The translations under genes and the position numbers were made by a program. Positions 16,153 through 24,884 of a stretch of DNA of 64,000 nt are shown one piece after another; within the stretch, counting starts at the first letter, position 1, and each line of letters opens with the position of its first letter. Below the pieces are notes generated by a model. It was given only the letters and a program-made list of their open reading frames with translations. It was not told where the DNA came from and ran no database searches. The stretch covers positions 1 through 64,000 of the forward strand of contig JAZNGW010000011.1 of the NCBI GenBank assembly GCA_045576655.1. The letters are read 5' to 3'. Source of the DNA: RGIG8745 sp045576655 (GTDB lineage Bacteria; Bacteroidota; Bacteroidia; Bacteroidales; Bacteroidaceae).

Positions 16153-19053
16153 TTATCTGTTTTTCTTAGGTATTAGTTCGTCGGGCGACTGCTTGGTAAA
16201 CATGTCGACCTTTGGCGCTTCCTTGGTGAAAAGGTCCTCGATGAGCTGCACGTCGAGCGTGTGGCGCGGACGGAACTTGTCAGAGTTCATATAGCGCAGT
16301 ATTGAGTGGCGCATCTGTCGTGCCGCTATGCGCCCTCCGAGGTTGTTGCTGATGTCCATGGTTGTCATCATGAGTTTGCCGCCCATTACGTTGGCTTCGA
16401 AGAGCATGCCTATCTTGCGCGAGATAAACCATGTGTCGATGCTCTGGACTATTGGCTGGAATCCCTTCGGGAAGTCGCTGAGCTGCATCACCTGAGCCTT
16501 GTTTGCAAGTTCCCACCATTGCATGTCGCTGTGGTAGCTGGTAGGGAAGTCATCGAATACGGGATGTCCGCTGTCGATGTGGAGTCCCGTGGTGTGCGGA
16601 GGGCGCATCTTGAACCATGATGTGTTCCAGAATGCAGGTGTGAAGTACTGCTTCACGTCCTGCCCGTATCTCACCTTGCCGGCGGCGCATAGCAATACCT
16701 TGCCGCCTTTCTTTAGAATGTCCTTTGCCTTCTGGTCAAGGCTGTCGCATACGTACACGTCGCCCTCGCGGCTTATCATCTCGGCAGGGTAGACCCACAC
16801 GTCCCAACTGTTCGATGCGTCACGTCCGCCGTTCAGATGGGCTGTGCCTGGGATGGTTATGCGCAGAGTCAGTCGTGTGGCTTTCTTTATCGAATTGAGC
16901 GGGAAGGCACAGCTGCCCAGCCCAATGTTGCTGCCTATTCCTATATCGCCGTGGCGCAATGTCCTTTTGGCTATTACTTCGCCTGTGAGAGCGTCGGAGA
17001 GGGTGCATACAGGTTCTGCATTCTTGATTGCCTCGGATGAGAACTGTGCCGCCTCTGCCGTTATCTTTAGCTGCTCGTTGTTCAGGTATGTGAACTTAGG
17101 TATTCGGGCAAGCGGTACGATTGGTGCGCAAAACTCGCGGAAGTCCTCGGCTGTGCAATAGCCCTTGTCGTCGAAGAACACGTCGGTCAGTCCGACGAGC
17201 GCAGAACCCTGCCCAGAGTAGTCGTTGAGCGACAGCAACTGGAATCCCGCATAGTCAGGAGTGCGCAACGTGCGCTCTATCTCGCTCTTGTAGCAGAGCA
17301 ACTGCAGTTTGCCGCTTGCCATGAGGAATTTCTTGCCCATAGCTCCCATGTCGTTGTCGCGGAGCAGGTCGCGGAAAATCTCGAAGTTCTTCGCCTTGTT
17401 CACGCCCTTGTACTTCTTGATTTCGTCGAAGTTAGGGAATGCGCACCACTGGCCCGTTTCGTGCGACACGTAAGGCTGGCTCACTGTGTCGATGCGGCTG
17501 CGGTAGTCGTAGGTCGCCTCAGGCGCGCTCTTGGTCCATTCGCCCAGTCCGCGCGCTCCTGCTTTGACGTGAAACTCGCTCTTCGGTTGCCAAGCCCAAC
17601 TGCCGCCTACCGATGCACCGGTGTACACACGGCGCGAATCAGTCTTTTTCCAGTAGTCCACAAACTTGCTTACCCACTCAACCCATCGGCCGGCAGGTTC
17701 GTTGCCGCATGCCAGCATACAGAACGACGGATGGTTGCCGTAGACCCTGCTTATTCGCTTCGTTTCGTCCATCAGGTAAGTGTCTATGTCATTGCCGTAG
17801 CCCAGTTTCACACCGTGGTTAGGCCAGCTCGGACCCTCAGGCTGTATGTAGAATCCCGTCAGGTCGGCTGCCTCGAATGCCGCTTCAGTCGGACAGTAAC
17901 TGTGGAAACGCATGTGGTTCAGTCCGTACTCGCGGCAGCGATTAAATACCCTCACCCACGACTCCACGTCCATCGGAGCATATCCTGTGTTCGGAAAACA
18001 GCAGTTCTCCACCGTGCCTCTGAGCTGAACCTCCCTGCCGTTGACGTAGAACATGCGCCCGCGAATCTCAAACTTCCTCATGCCGAAAGTCGTCTCCCTG
18101 CTGTTCTTTTCGTCGCCGGCGCTGATGCTTGCCTGCAGTCTGTAGAGCGCAGGCGAGAATTCGTCCCATAGCAGCACGCCTTCACCCATAGGCAAGGTCA
18201 TCTCCGCCTCGCTGCCGCCTTCGCCGATGGTGAAAGTCTTCTCCACAGCAGAGGTCTCGTGCGTAATGTCCGTATTGAACGCCTTGGCCGATATGCTGAT
18301 TGTAGCCGTCTCTCCAGCCTTGCCCTCGATGCGCATCTTCACCACCGCCACCTTCTTGTCGATGTCGGGGTAGACCTGAAGGTCAGCAATGCGTGTGCGT
18401 GTCTCGCGGAGCAGTTCCATCCTGCCCGCTATGCCGTTCCATGCCCCCTGCGTCTGGTCGCTCACCGAGTGGCTGTCCTGTCCTACGTTGACCGTCTCGT
18501 GCCTGTTGTCCACCCTTATGGCGATCACGTTCTTTCCCGCCTTCAGATGCTCCGTCACGTCATATTCGTGAGCCACGCACAGACTGTTCTGTCTGCCCAC
18601 GCTGTCGCCGTTGACATATAGCGTCGTTTCTATGTGTGGGCGCTCCAGGTATATGGTATATCTCGCCTTGCTGTCATACTCCTTCAGCACGACCGTGCGC
18701 CTGTACCATGCCGCGCCAACGTAGTGCTTCTCCGGCGTGAGGAAGAACTGCAGTTTCATCTTCCCTGGCTGGCGATATTTCTCCATGTAGGGGTTGTAGA
18801 AGTACGAACTGTCGTAGAGCGATCCCACCCACTGCGTGTTGACGCTGATGTCGTCGCCCTTCATCCGTTCAGGCATAGACCCAGGCAGTTTTATCTTGTC
18901 CTCCAACTTCTTCTTCTCCCACCACTTTTCACTTATGCCCACGTCTTCGCGGTCAATCTGAAACTCCCAGTTTCCGCCGATGTTGATTGTCTCCTGTGCC
19001 GTCATGACAGCACATGCCAATAAGAAAATAACTGATAGCACCTTGTGTCTCAT
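16153..19053 (-). CDS. glycoside hydrolase family 2 enzyme
   Basis: 966 residues with a signal peptide (about 1-19, cut near MTAQ). A sugar-binding jelly-roll domain covers about 25-215, an immunoglobulin-like domain about 220-325, and a TIM barrel about 330-660. The barrel holds the acid/base Glu452 (CGNEPAG) and the likely nucleophile Glu532 (SHETGQW). The C-terminal 300 residues are beta-rich and include a segment with glutamine-amidotransferase-like flavour (KGGKVLLCAAG), which is common in large GH2 enzymes. It should release a beta-linked sugar in the periplasm; the exact substrate (galactoside, glucuronide or other) cannot be read from sequence. No SusC/SusD pair is nearby. Confidence 0.92.
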   Translation of the reverse strand: MRHKVLSVIFLLACAVMTAQETINIGGNWEFQIDREDVGISEKWWEKKKLEDKIKLPGSMPERMKGDDISVNTQWVGSLYDSSYFYNPYMEKYRQPGKMKLQFFLTPEKHYVGAAWYRRTVVLKEYDSKARYTIYLERPHIETTLYVNGDSVGRQNSLCVAHEYDVTEHLKAGKNVIAIRVDNRHETVNVGQDSHSVSDQTQGAWNGIAGRMELLRETRTRIADLQVYPDIDKKVAVVKMRIEGKAGETATISISAKAFNTDITHETSAVEKTFTIGEGGSEAEMTLPMGEGVLLWDEFSPALYRLQASISAGDEKNSRETTFGMRKFEIRGRMFYVNGREVQLRGTVENCCFPNTGYAPMDVESWVRVFNRCREYGLNHMRFHSYCPTEAAFEAADLTGFYIQPEGPSWPNHGVKLGYGNDIDTYLMDETKRISRVYGNHPSFCMLACGNEPAGRWVEWVSKFVDYWKKTDSRRVYTGASVGGSWAWQPKSEFHVKAGARGLGEWTKSAPEATYDYRSRIDTVSQPYVSHETGQWCAFPNFDEIKKYKGVNKAKNFEIFRDLLRDNDMGAMGKKFLMASGKLQLLCYKSEIERTLRTPDYAGFQLLSLNDYSGQGSALVGLTDVFFDDKGYCTAEDFREFCAPIVPLARIPKFTYLNNEQLKITAEAAQFSSEAIKNAEPVCTLSDALTGEVIAKRTLRHGDIGIGSNIGLGSCAFPLNSIKKATRLTLRITIPGTAHLNGGRDASNSWDVWVYPAEMISREGDVYVCDSLDQKAKDILKKGGKVLLCAAGKVRYGQDVKQYFTPAFWNTSWFKMRPPHTTGLHIDSGHPVFDDFPTSYHSDMQWWELANKAQVMQLSDFPKGFQPIVQSIDTWFISRKIGMLFEANVMGGKLMMTTMDISNNLGGRIAARQMRHSILRYMNSDKFRPRHTLDVQLIEDLFTKEAPKVDMFTKQSPDELIPKKNR

Positions 19054-19095
19054 ATTTTGGTTTTTGAGTTTTTAAGTTCTTGAGTTTTTAAGTTT

Positions 19096-19158
19096 GTAGG
19101 GTCATTAAGGTCCTTAGAGTCCTTAAAGACTTTAAAAGACCTTATCGTTCTTAAGGTT
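19096..19158. repeat. low-complexity TTAAGGTC-type repeat, copy 1
   Basis: Imperfect short repeats of TTAAGGTCC and CTTTAAA type lie immediately past the hsdR stop. Similar sequence occurs at 23470-23500 and 26500-26630, so the runs bracket and interrupt the restriction locus. Confidence 0.5.
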
Positions 19159-22100
19159 TTATGCCGTTTCAGGGCTGATCACTCCGTGGATTGTGTCGAT
19201 ATACTTCGCCAGCGGGAGCATGTAGGTGGTAAATACCGACAGTCTCTCGTCAAACGGGGCTTCGTTCACCACAATCTCCTTCGTGATGTCGCCATTCTCG
19301 CACACATACGATATTATCGACATCAGGAACTCCTCCTGCTCGGCGTTCAGCTCCGAGCCCGAAATGAACGTGGAGAATCGCTCCACAGCGTCCTTGCGGT
19401 TCACTCCTATGATTGAGCGGATGAAGATTGCCACGTTTGCTCCGCACGGCATACCTTCCGTGTAGCGGTCGTAGTCCTTCCTTTCGCCCAGTTCGTTCCA
19501 GAGTATTCGCTCCAGTTCCCTGATGTCGGCATTGGTCAGTTGCTCCATGCCGTAAATCTTCTTCAGCACAGGCAGGTCGCGGTTCTCGTCAAGAAATTCC
19601 ATCACCTTCTGCTTATACGACATCCTTGTCACTATTCCCTCGCTCTCTCCGTCGTATGTCACCACGTCGTTGATGTCGATGACAAACCACTGTTGCTTGT
19701 CGCCCAGCAGGAACTTCGTCAGCGTGCGCAAGTCCTCGCGCACCTTCTCCAGCCACTCCAGCGACGGACTCTCCCAGCATGCAGGAGTCAGCACCTCCTT
19801 GATGGTCGCCATCTTTGCCTTAATCTGCGGGATGGAGGCTTTCTCCTGTAGTTTCTCCGCCACGGATTGCACATTCCTCACCGCCTTGCCCGCCTTCGCC
19901 TCCTCGTCGAGTCGGGAGAGTTCGATGGCAAGGATGAGCACGTCAAACTTCTTCGCGTTCTCGTCCTTCGTGTCCTTGGTGAGCAGCGGAGCTATATCGT
20001 TCTTCAGCGTCAGCATGTCCAGTTCGGAGATGTACACCCACGAACTTTCCTCCTTGAAGTGGCTCACCTGCTTCCACTTGCTGCGCACCGATATGTGGCT
20101 GTCCGACAGCAGCGCCACCTGACTCTTCATCTGCGCCTTCAGGTCGTCGTGGAGTTTCTTGGCAAACTCGTCCTCCTGATAGTTCTGATGCTGCAGATGG
20201 AAGGCTATGTCCGTGCGCAGACAGAACATGCGCTCCGTCAGCGACTGCGTGCTTCCCACCTCCTTGCCGTTAGGGTTCTTTTCGAAGTAGTCGAAGTTGC
20301 AGCACCAGTCGAAGATGTAGAACTCCTTCTTGTCCTCATCGCCGAAGACGCCCTGCGACAGGCGAGTGCCGCGGCCTATCATCTGCATGAACTTGATCTT
20401 CGACTTCACCGGCTTGAAGAACACCAGGTTAAGCACGTCGGGCACGTCGATGCCCGTGTCGAGCATGTCGACCGACACCGCTACCTGCGGGTCGCTGTCC
20501 CTCTTCTCAAACTTGTCTATCAAGTCCTGCGCATAGGTCACGTAGTTGTCAATCAGCACGCAGAACTCCGCCCCGTATTCGGGGTAGAGCGCGGCAAACC
20601 GCTCCACGATGAGTTCGGCGTGGCGGTGGTTGTAGGCAAACACTATGCTCTTGCCAATCCTCTCGCCGCTCTGCACCTTCAGCCCCTTCTCCATCAGGTC
20701 CTGCAGCACGGCATCGATGGTGTCGATGTTGTATATATAGCTGAAAATCTCGTTGTTGTTGATGTCGCGCACGTATTTTGATTTCCGGTACGGCTCCGCA
20801 TCCTCGGCGGCTATGGAGGTTTCGCTGTCGCTGAAGCCTTGCGGGTCTTCAAAGTCGTTAAGACTCTTGTGCAGTTCCTCATACTCCCATATCTGCTCCA
20901 TCTGCTCCTTCTCCTCTTCCGAGAGTTTGCTGTATTTGATGCCCTCCTTCAGTATCACAGAGCCTCGCTTGAAGCCCGTGTAGTTCACCAGGTAGCCGTC
21001 CGACACGGCATCCTCCAGTTCGTAGGCATAGTTCGGCTCCCCTTGCTCCATCTCGAAGATGTCGTAGGTCGACTTGTCCACCTCGTCGCGCGGAGTGGCA
21101 GTCAGTCCTATGAGCATCGAGTCGAAGTAGTTGAATATCGCCCCGTACTTGCCGAAGATGCTCCGGTGAGCCTCGTCAATGATTATCAGGTCGAACCGCC
21201 CCACCGAGAAAGTCTTCTCGTCGGTGTCTATGCAGTTTATCATCGTCTGGTAGGTCGAGAAGATGATGCGCGCGTTCAGGTCCCTCTCGCCGCCCTCGCT
21301 CCATACGCAAGTCGTCTCGTTGGGCAGCAGCTTCACGAAGTTCTTGTGAGCCTGCTTCACCAGCGACGTCCTGTCGGCAAGGAACAGCACGTTCTTCACC
21401 CATCCGTTGCGCTTCAGCACGTCGACGAGCGAGATTGCCACACGCGTCTTTCCCGTACCCGTGGCCATCACGAGCAGTCCCTTGCGGCGCTTCGTGTTGT
21501 AGTGCTCGCAGACAGCCTTGATAGCCATCTTCTGATAGTATCTGTCCGTTATCTCGTCCTTCACCGCAAAGTCCGTGATGTCCTTCCTGCCGCGCTTCTG
21601 AATCATGCGCTCCAGGTCGCTCTCCGTGTGGAAACTGTACAGACGGCGAGACGGATAACCCAGTCCGTCGATGATGTAAGTCTCAAATCCATTGGTGTAG
21701 TAAATCACAGGGCGCACTCCGTACTGCCTCTCCAGGCAGTCGGCATACAACTCCGCCTGGTGCTTGCCCTTGATGGCCGATGCCGACGTACGCTTAGCCT
21801 CGACCACAGCCAGCGGTCTGCCGTTGCTGCCATACAGCACATAGTCGGCATAGCCCGTGTCGTGGCTGTTCGGCATGCCCCTCAGTTCCACCTCGATGCA
21901 CGCCTTCGATGGCTGCACCAGCCCCTCCTTGTCGAGGATGGTCCATCCAGCCTCCTTCAGCATCAGGTCTATGTACATGCGCCTTGTCTCCGCCTCCGAT
22001 ATGTCCGTCGGCAACGCTTCCACCGGCGCCGTCGACTCCACAGCCGCCTTGTCGGCAACCTTGTCCAGCGCACCCTTCTCCGCATCGCCCTTGAGGTTCG

Positions 22101-22542
22101 TGGTGAGGACAGTACGCTCTATAGAGTTCGGCACAAGCGTCTTGTCGAAAGGCCTCACGTTCTCCACCACCTGCAGTTTGAGCAGCATGGCAGCCACCAC
22201 ATTATATATATTGAGCAGACAGAAGAACGACTCCTTCTTGCTCACCGTTGCGGCGTGGGCACCCAGGTTGCCCACCTTCCTCACGTAGTGCACAGCCATC
22301 ATCACCCTCTCGTCGCCGATGAACTCCCTGAACGGTTCGCCGTCCACCAGTTCGAACAGCGCCGTCCTTTCCGACACCTCTATGTTCTTCATCCTGTAGA
22401 GCGACCGCACCATATACTCCAGCGCCCTCCTGGCGTTGATAGCGCATATGTCGGGATTGCTCACCTGGTTCTCCTCCGCCGCAGCACAGAAGCGGTGCAG
22501 GTCATGCAGTTCCAAGTCTTTCAGGTAGTCGAAGTTTCTCAT
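19159..22542 (-). CDS. hsdR: type I restriction endonuclease subunit R
   Basis: 1127 residues. The N-terminal 130 residues look like a DUF4145-type helical domain (NARRALEYMVRSLY). A PD-(D/E)XK nuclease domain follows with Asp233 (GYADYVLY) and EAK at 248-250. A superfamily 2 helicase motor has Walker A TGTGKT (361-366), DEAH (456-459), SATs-type motif GLTATPRDE and motif VI QMIGRGTRL. An EcoEI-type C-terminal domain completes the chain. HsdR translocates DNA with ATP and cuts unmodified DNA when bound to the HsdM2S methylase. It lies 11 bases after the Fic-fusion gene, at the end of the hsdM-hsdS-fic-hsdR run. Confidence 0.96.
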   Translation of the reverse strand: MRNFDYLKDLELHDLHRFCAAAEENQVSNPDICAINARRALEYMVRSLYRMKNIEVSERTALFELVDGEPFREFIGDERVMMAVHYVRKVGNLGAHAATVSKKESFFCLLNIYNVVAAMLLKLQVVENVRPFDKTLVPNSIERTVLTTNLKGDAEKGALDKVADKAAVESTAPVEALPTDISEAETRRMYIDLMLKEAGWTILDKEGLVQPSKACIEVELRGMPNSHDTGYADYVLYGSNGRPLAVVEAKRTSASAIKGKHQAELYADCLERQYGVRPVIYYTNGFETYIIDGLGYPSRRLYSFHTESDLERMIQKRGRKDITDFAVKDEITDRYYQKMAIKAVCEHYNTKRRKGLLVMATGTGKTRVAISLVDVLKRNGWVKNVLFLADRTSLVKQAHKNFVKLLPNETTCVWSEGGERDLNARIIFSTYQTMINCIDTDEKTFSVGRFDLIIIDEAHRSIFGKYGAIFNYFDSMLIGLTATPRDEVDKSTYDIFEMEQGEPNYAYELEDAVSDGYLVNYTGFKRGSVILKEGIKYSKLSEEEKEQMEQIWEYEELHKSLNDFEDPQGFSDSETSIAAEDAEPYRKSKYVRDINNNEIFSYIYNIDTIDAVLQDLMEKGLKVQSGERIGKSIVFAYNHRHAELIVERFAALYPEYGAEFCVLIDNYVTYAQDLIDKFEKRDSDPQVAVSVDMLDTGIDVPDVLNLVFFKPVKSKIKFMQMIGRGTRLSQGVFGDEDKKEFYIFDWCCNFDYFEKNPNGKEVGSTQSLTERMFCLRTDIAFHLQHQNYQEDEFAKKLHDDLKAQMKSQVALLSDSHISVRSKWKQVSHFKEESSWVYISELDMLTLKNDIAPLLTKDTKDENAKKFDVLILAIELSRLDEEAKAGKAVRNVQSVAEKLQEKASIPQIKAKMATIKEVLTPACWESPSLEWLEKVREDLRTLTKFLLGDKQQWFVIDINDVVTYDGESEGIVTRMSYKQKVMEFLDENRDLPVLKKIYGMEQLTNADIRELERILWNELGERKDYDRYTEGMPCGANVAIFIRSIIGVNRKDAVERFSTFISGSELNAEQEEFLMSIISYVCENGDITKEIVVNEAPFDERLSVFTTYMLPLAKYIDTIHGVISPETA

Positions 22543-22553
22543 ATAACAAGTCT

Positions 22554-23447
22554 TTAGTTATCAATTTGCTCATAATAATAGGAGTAGTCTATGCCCTTCA
22601 TAAACATTTCCCTGTCTCCGATCAAATCAGTCATCGCACCTTTTAGCAAAATCTTGATCGGGGCGGCATTGGTCGTACTTTGCCGCATAGCAGAAAGATA
22701 ATCTTTCTTATCTATTTTGCTCCAATCGACACATAGCCTCAACCGTCTCTTAAATATAAGGTCAAGCCAGATTCGTGTAGAACGCCCATTACCCTCCATG
22801 AAAGGGTGAGCCACATTCATCTCTACATACTTGTCTACAATCTCATCAAATGTGGTTTCGGGCATCCGCTCTATTTTACTTAAGTTTTCCTGCAAATATT
22901 CAGCACGGCAAAACAGAGTGCCATCCTTCCATATCGTCTTGGTTCGTATCTGTCCGGCAAAGTCATATAGCCCGCCAAAGAGGTAGGCGTGAATTTGTTG
23001 AAGCGAACTGATTGTCCCAATCTCCATCCCATCGAGCAGTCCGCTCTCTATAAGCGTGTAGGCTTTTTTCTTACTTTGCCCGTCAATACTGTTGTCGCTA
23101 TACACAAACCAGTCAAGAAAGGCACTCGCACGATTGTTAGGGTAGTTTTTTGCTACCGTCTGCACACCTTCGGCATCCAACACATCGCCAGTTCTCATTT
23201 TCCCATCGGGAGCCTCGAACTTGAACTGGTTAGTGGCACTAACCAGTTGAACACCCATTTTCAGCAGTTTCCCTTTCAAGTACTTCCAATAGTTGCGACC
23301 CTTTGCATAGTCGTCTTCATCATTTATGGCACGCACTATATCTGTGGCAGAAAACCACCACTTGGCCTGTTCTTCATCCCAAACTGCCCTCACTTCCCTG
23401 TCGTTGAAGAAGCGGATTGACTTTTTATACCGTTTGCTACCACTCAT
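22554..23447 (-). CDS. BRO-N-like / Fic-domain fusion protein in the RM locus
   Basis: 297 residues if it starts at MSGSKRYKKS (23447). An earlier ATG at 23513 would add a low-complexity segment (LKTLGALMTLKN) that resembles intergenic repeats, so I prefer the later start. Numbering from 23513, residues 33-135 resemble a BRO-N/phage-antirepressor domain (VRAVWDEEQAKWWFSATDI, NNRASAFLDWF). Residues 150-300 are a Fic domain with the complete active motif HPFMEGNGRSTR (236-247). Fic proteins transfer AMP or related groups to target proteins. I see no clear (S/T)xxxE(G/N) inhibitory motif. It sits between hsdS and hsdR, 11 bases before hsdR. Confidence 0.88.
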   Translation of the reverse strand: MSGSKRYKKSIRFFNDREVRAVWDEEQAKWWFSATDIVRAINDEDDYAKGRNYWKYLKGKLLKMGVQLVSATNQFKFEAPDGKMRTGDVLDAEGVQTVAKNYPNNRASAFLDWFVYSDNSIDGQSKKKAYTLIESGLLDGMEIGTISSLQQIHAYLFGGLYDFAGQIRTKTIWKDGTLFCRAEYLQENLSKIERMPETTFDEIVDKYVEMNVAHPFMEGNGRSTRIWLDLIFKRRLRLCVDWSKIDKKDYLSAMRQSTTNAAPIKILLKGAMTDLIGDREMFMKGIDYSYYYEQIDN

Positions 23448-23469
23448 AAACCTTTTACTTTTTTCATTC

Positions 23470-23500
23470 TTTAAGGTCATTAGTGCCCCTAATGTTTTTA
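23470..23500. repeat. low-complexity TTAAGGTC-type repeat, copy 2
   Basis: TTTAAGGTCATTAGTGCCCC resembles the runs at 19096-19158 and 26500-26630. It lies between hsdS and the Fic gene and argues against the longest Fic start. Confidence 0.4.
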
Positions 23501-23537
23501 ATATTCTCCCCACTTGGGGGAGTTAGAGGGGGCACCT

Positions 23538-24623
23538 TCACTCAAAATACTCCTGCATCCTGCTTGCCAACAGCGTCTCCACTTCCCCAATCGACGCCTT
23601 TATCAACTCCTTCTGCTTCTCTATCGCCTCTATCTTCTTGGCAAATTCCTGCTGGAGAGGGAGAGGGGGGAGGATTACGTTGTAATCGGATATTGACTTT
23701 TTGGAAACTTCTTTGAAAGTCGCGCCTCTACCTAATGCTTTTATGTTTTCCATTGTAAGCAATAGATAATAATAAAGGAATAGATTGTTTAAGCAGTACT
23801 TACAAATGATATTCTTGAAACCTTGATTACAGCACATAGGAATAGTTGAGATTGCTAACTTTCCTATAGGTGCTCGTGTAGATAATAGCACCGTGCCTAT
23901 AGGCATTAGTGTCAAACCTTTTGCAGCCTTTTCGGTAATTTTTCTCACAGTCTCACCATAGTATAATTGATTACCCATTTCTGCGGGGGTTATCCAATTA
24001 ATCTCACCATCCCAATTAGTTGGGTCAGTTGTAGATGGGGTAGAACCTGCAATAATTTCACCAACCTCTCCCAATTTCTTCACCTCCCATCCTTTGTCAT
24101 TTTCCACAGGGTCTCCGAACATGGTGTAGAAGATGGACTGAGCGAGGGCATCGAGTTCCTTCAACTGCTCCTTCTTCTTTTCTATAATCCCTGATATGCA
24201 ATCCAATTCCTCTACTATGCGCTCCTGAATAGGAAGAGGGGGGACGGGGATGTCAATTTCTTTTAGCAATTTATAATGGCGAGAATATCCTAAACTTGGG
24301 ACATTATACCATATCAGAAAATAGTAAAAATACTTGCTAATAATATCATTAGTTGGAACTAGTATTTTGACGCCATCAGCACCAACAACAAAATCAAAGT
24401 CCACATATTTCAGCACTCTAGTATGATCTCCAAATACAACTACCGGTTTTGGTACACGATACACATAATTCTCAAAATCAGTGTAACCAGAAATGATACT
24501 TGATTCTTGTGAAACAATAGGAAATCTGCCCTCTAATTTATAATCGGAAGTCTTTAACTGCTGTGGTTTAGGAATCTTTCCTATGCAATCTTCAAATTTT
24601 TTTCTTTCCCACCCTTGTTTCAT
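23538..24623 (-). CDS. hsdS: type I restriction specificity subunit S
   Basis: 361 residues with the two-fold layout of HsdS. Target-recognition half 1 covers about 5-135. The central conserved helix follows PPLPIQERIVEELDCI (about 130-170). Half 2 covers about 178-320 (GWEVKKLGEVGEI; STRAPIGKLAIS), and the distal helix follows PPLPLQQEFAKKI (about 317-361). Each half recognises one part of a bipartite DNA site. It is somewhat shorter than the usual 400-450 residues but has both halves. The DNA is clearly more AT-rich than hsdM and hsdR on either side, as expected for a gene under diversifying exchange. No recombinase or extra hsdS copy is in the window. Confidence 0.94.
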   Translation of the reverse strand: MKQGWERKKFEDCIGKIPKPQQLKTSDYKLEGRFPIVSQESSIISGYTDFENYVYRVPKPVVVFGDHTRVLKYVDFDFVVGADGVKILVPTNDIISKYFYYFLIWYNVPSLGYSRHYKLLKEIDIPVPPLPIQERIVEELDCISGIIEKKKEQLKELDALAQSIFYTMFGDPVENDKGWEVKKLGEVGEIIAGSTPSTTDPTNWDGEINWITPAEMGNQLYYGETVRKITEKAAKGLTLMPIGTVLLSTRAPIGKLAISTIPMCCNQGFKNIICKYCLNNLFLYYYLLLTMENIKALGRGATFKEVSKKSISDYNVILPPLPLQQEFAKKIEAIEKQKELIKASIGEVETLLASRMQEYFE

Positions 24624-24658
24624 ATATTATAGCGTAGTTTCGTTAGTTTAACTGTTTC

Positions 24659-24748
24659 CTTGCCCTGCCGTAGAGACGTCACACTGTGGCGTCTCTACAC
24701 TGTGCATTAGAGCCTATATCTGTTCTTGTGTACTTCTGTCCTAAATCC
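24659..24748. repeat. hairpin-bearing direct repeat, copy A
   Basis: About 90 bases, nearly identical to 24795-24884 (136-base period). Contains the near-palindrome GTAGAGACGTCA, a short loop, then TGGCGTCTCTAC. It lies between the hsdM stop and the hsdS start. Confidence 0.8.
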
Positions 24749-24794
24749 GTGTCGATTTGTGCAATCTGTGGTTTCCCATTAGCGCTATTGCTTT

Positions 24795-24884
24795 CTTGTC
24801 CTGCCGTAGAGACGTCACACTGTGGCGTCTCTACACTGTGCATTAGAGCCTATACCTGTTCTTGTGTACTTCTGTCTTGAATCT
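24795..24884. repeat. hairpin-bearing direct repeat, copy B
   Basis: Second copy of the 24659-24748 repeat with a few substitutions. It reaches the last bases of hsdM (stop at 24883). The GTAGAGACG/CGTCTCTAC hairpin is conserved. Confidence 0.8.

Noticed and set aside
20839..22557. 572-codon plus-strand frame opposite hsdR
   Set aside because: It is the antisense shadow of a GC-rich gene. Its translation is Val/Leu/His/Arg-rich without any domain, and hsdR on the other strand is certain.
24624..24884. Invertible hsdS shufflon
   Set aside because: The repeats are direct and outside hsdS. There is no second hsdS fragment and no recombinase gene.
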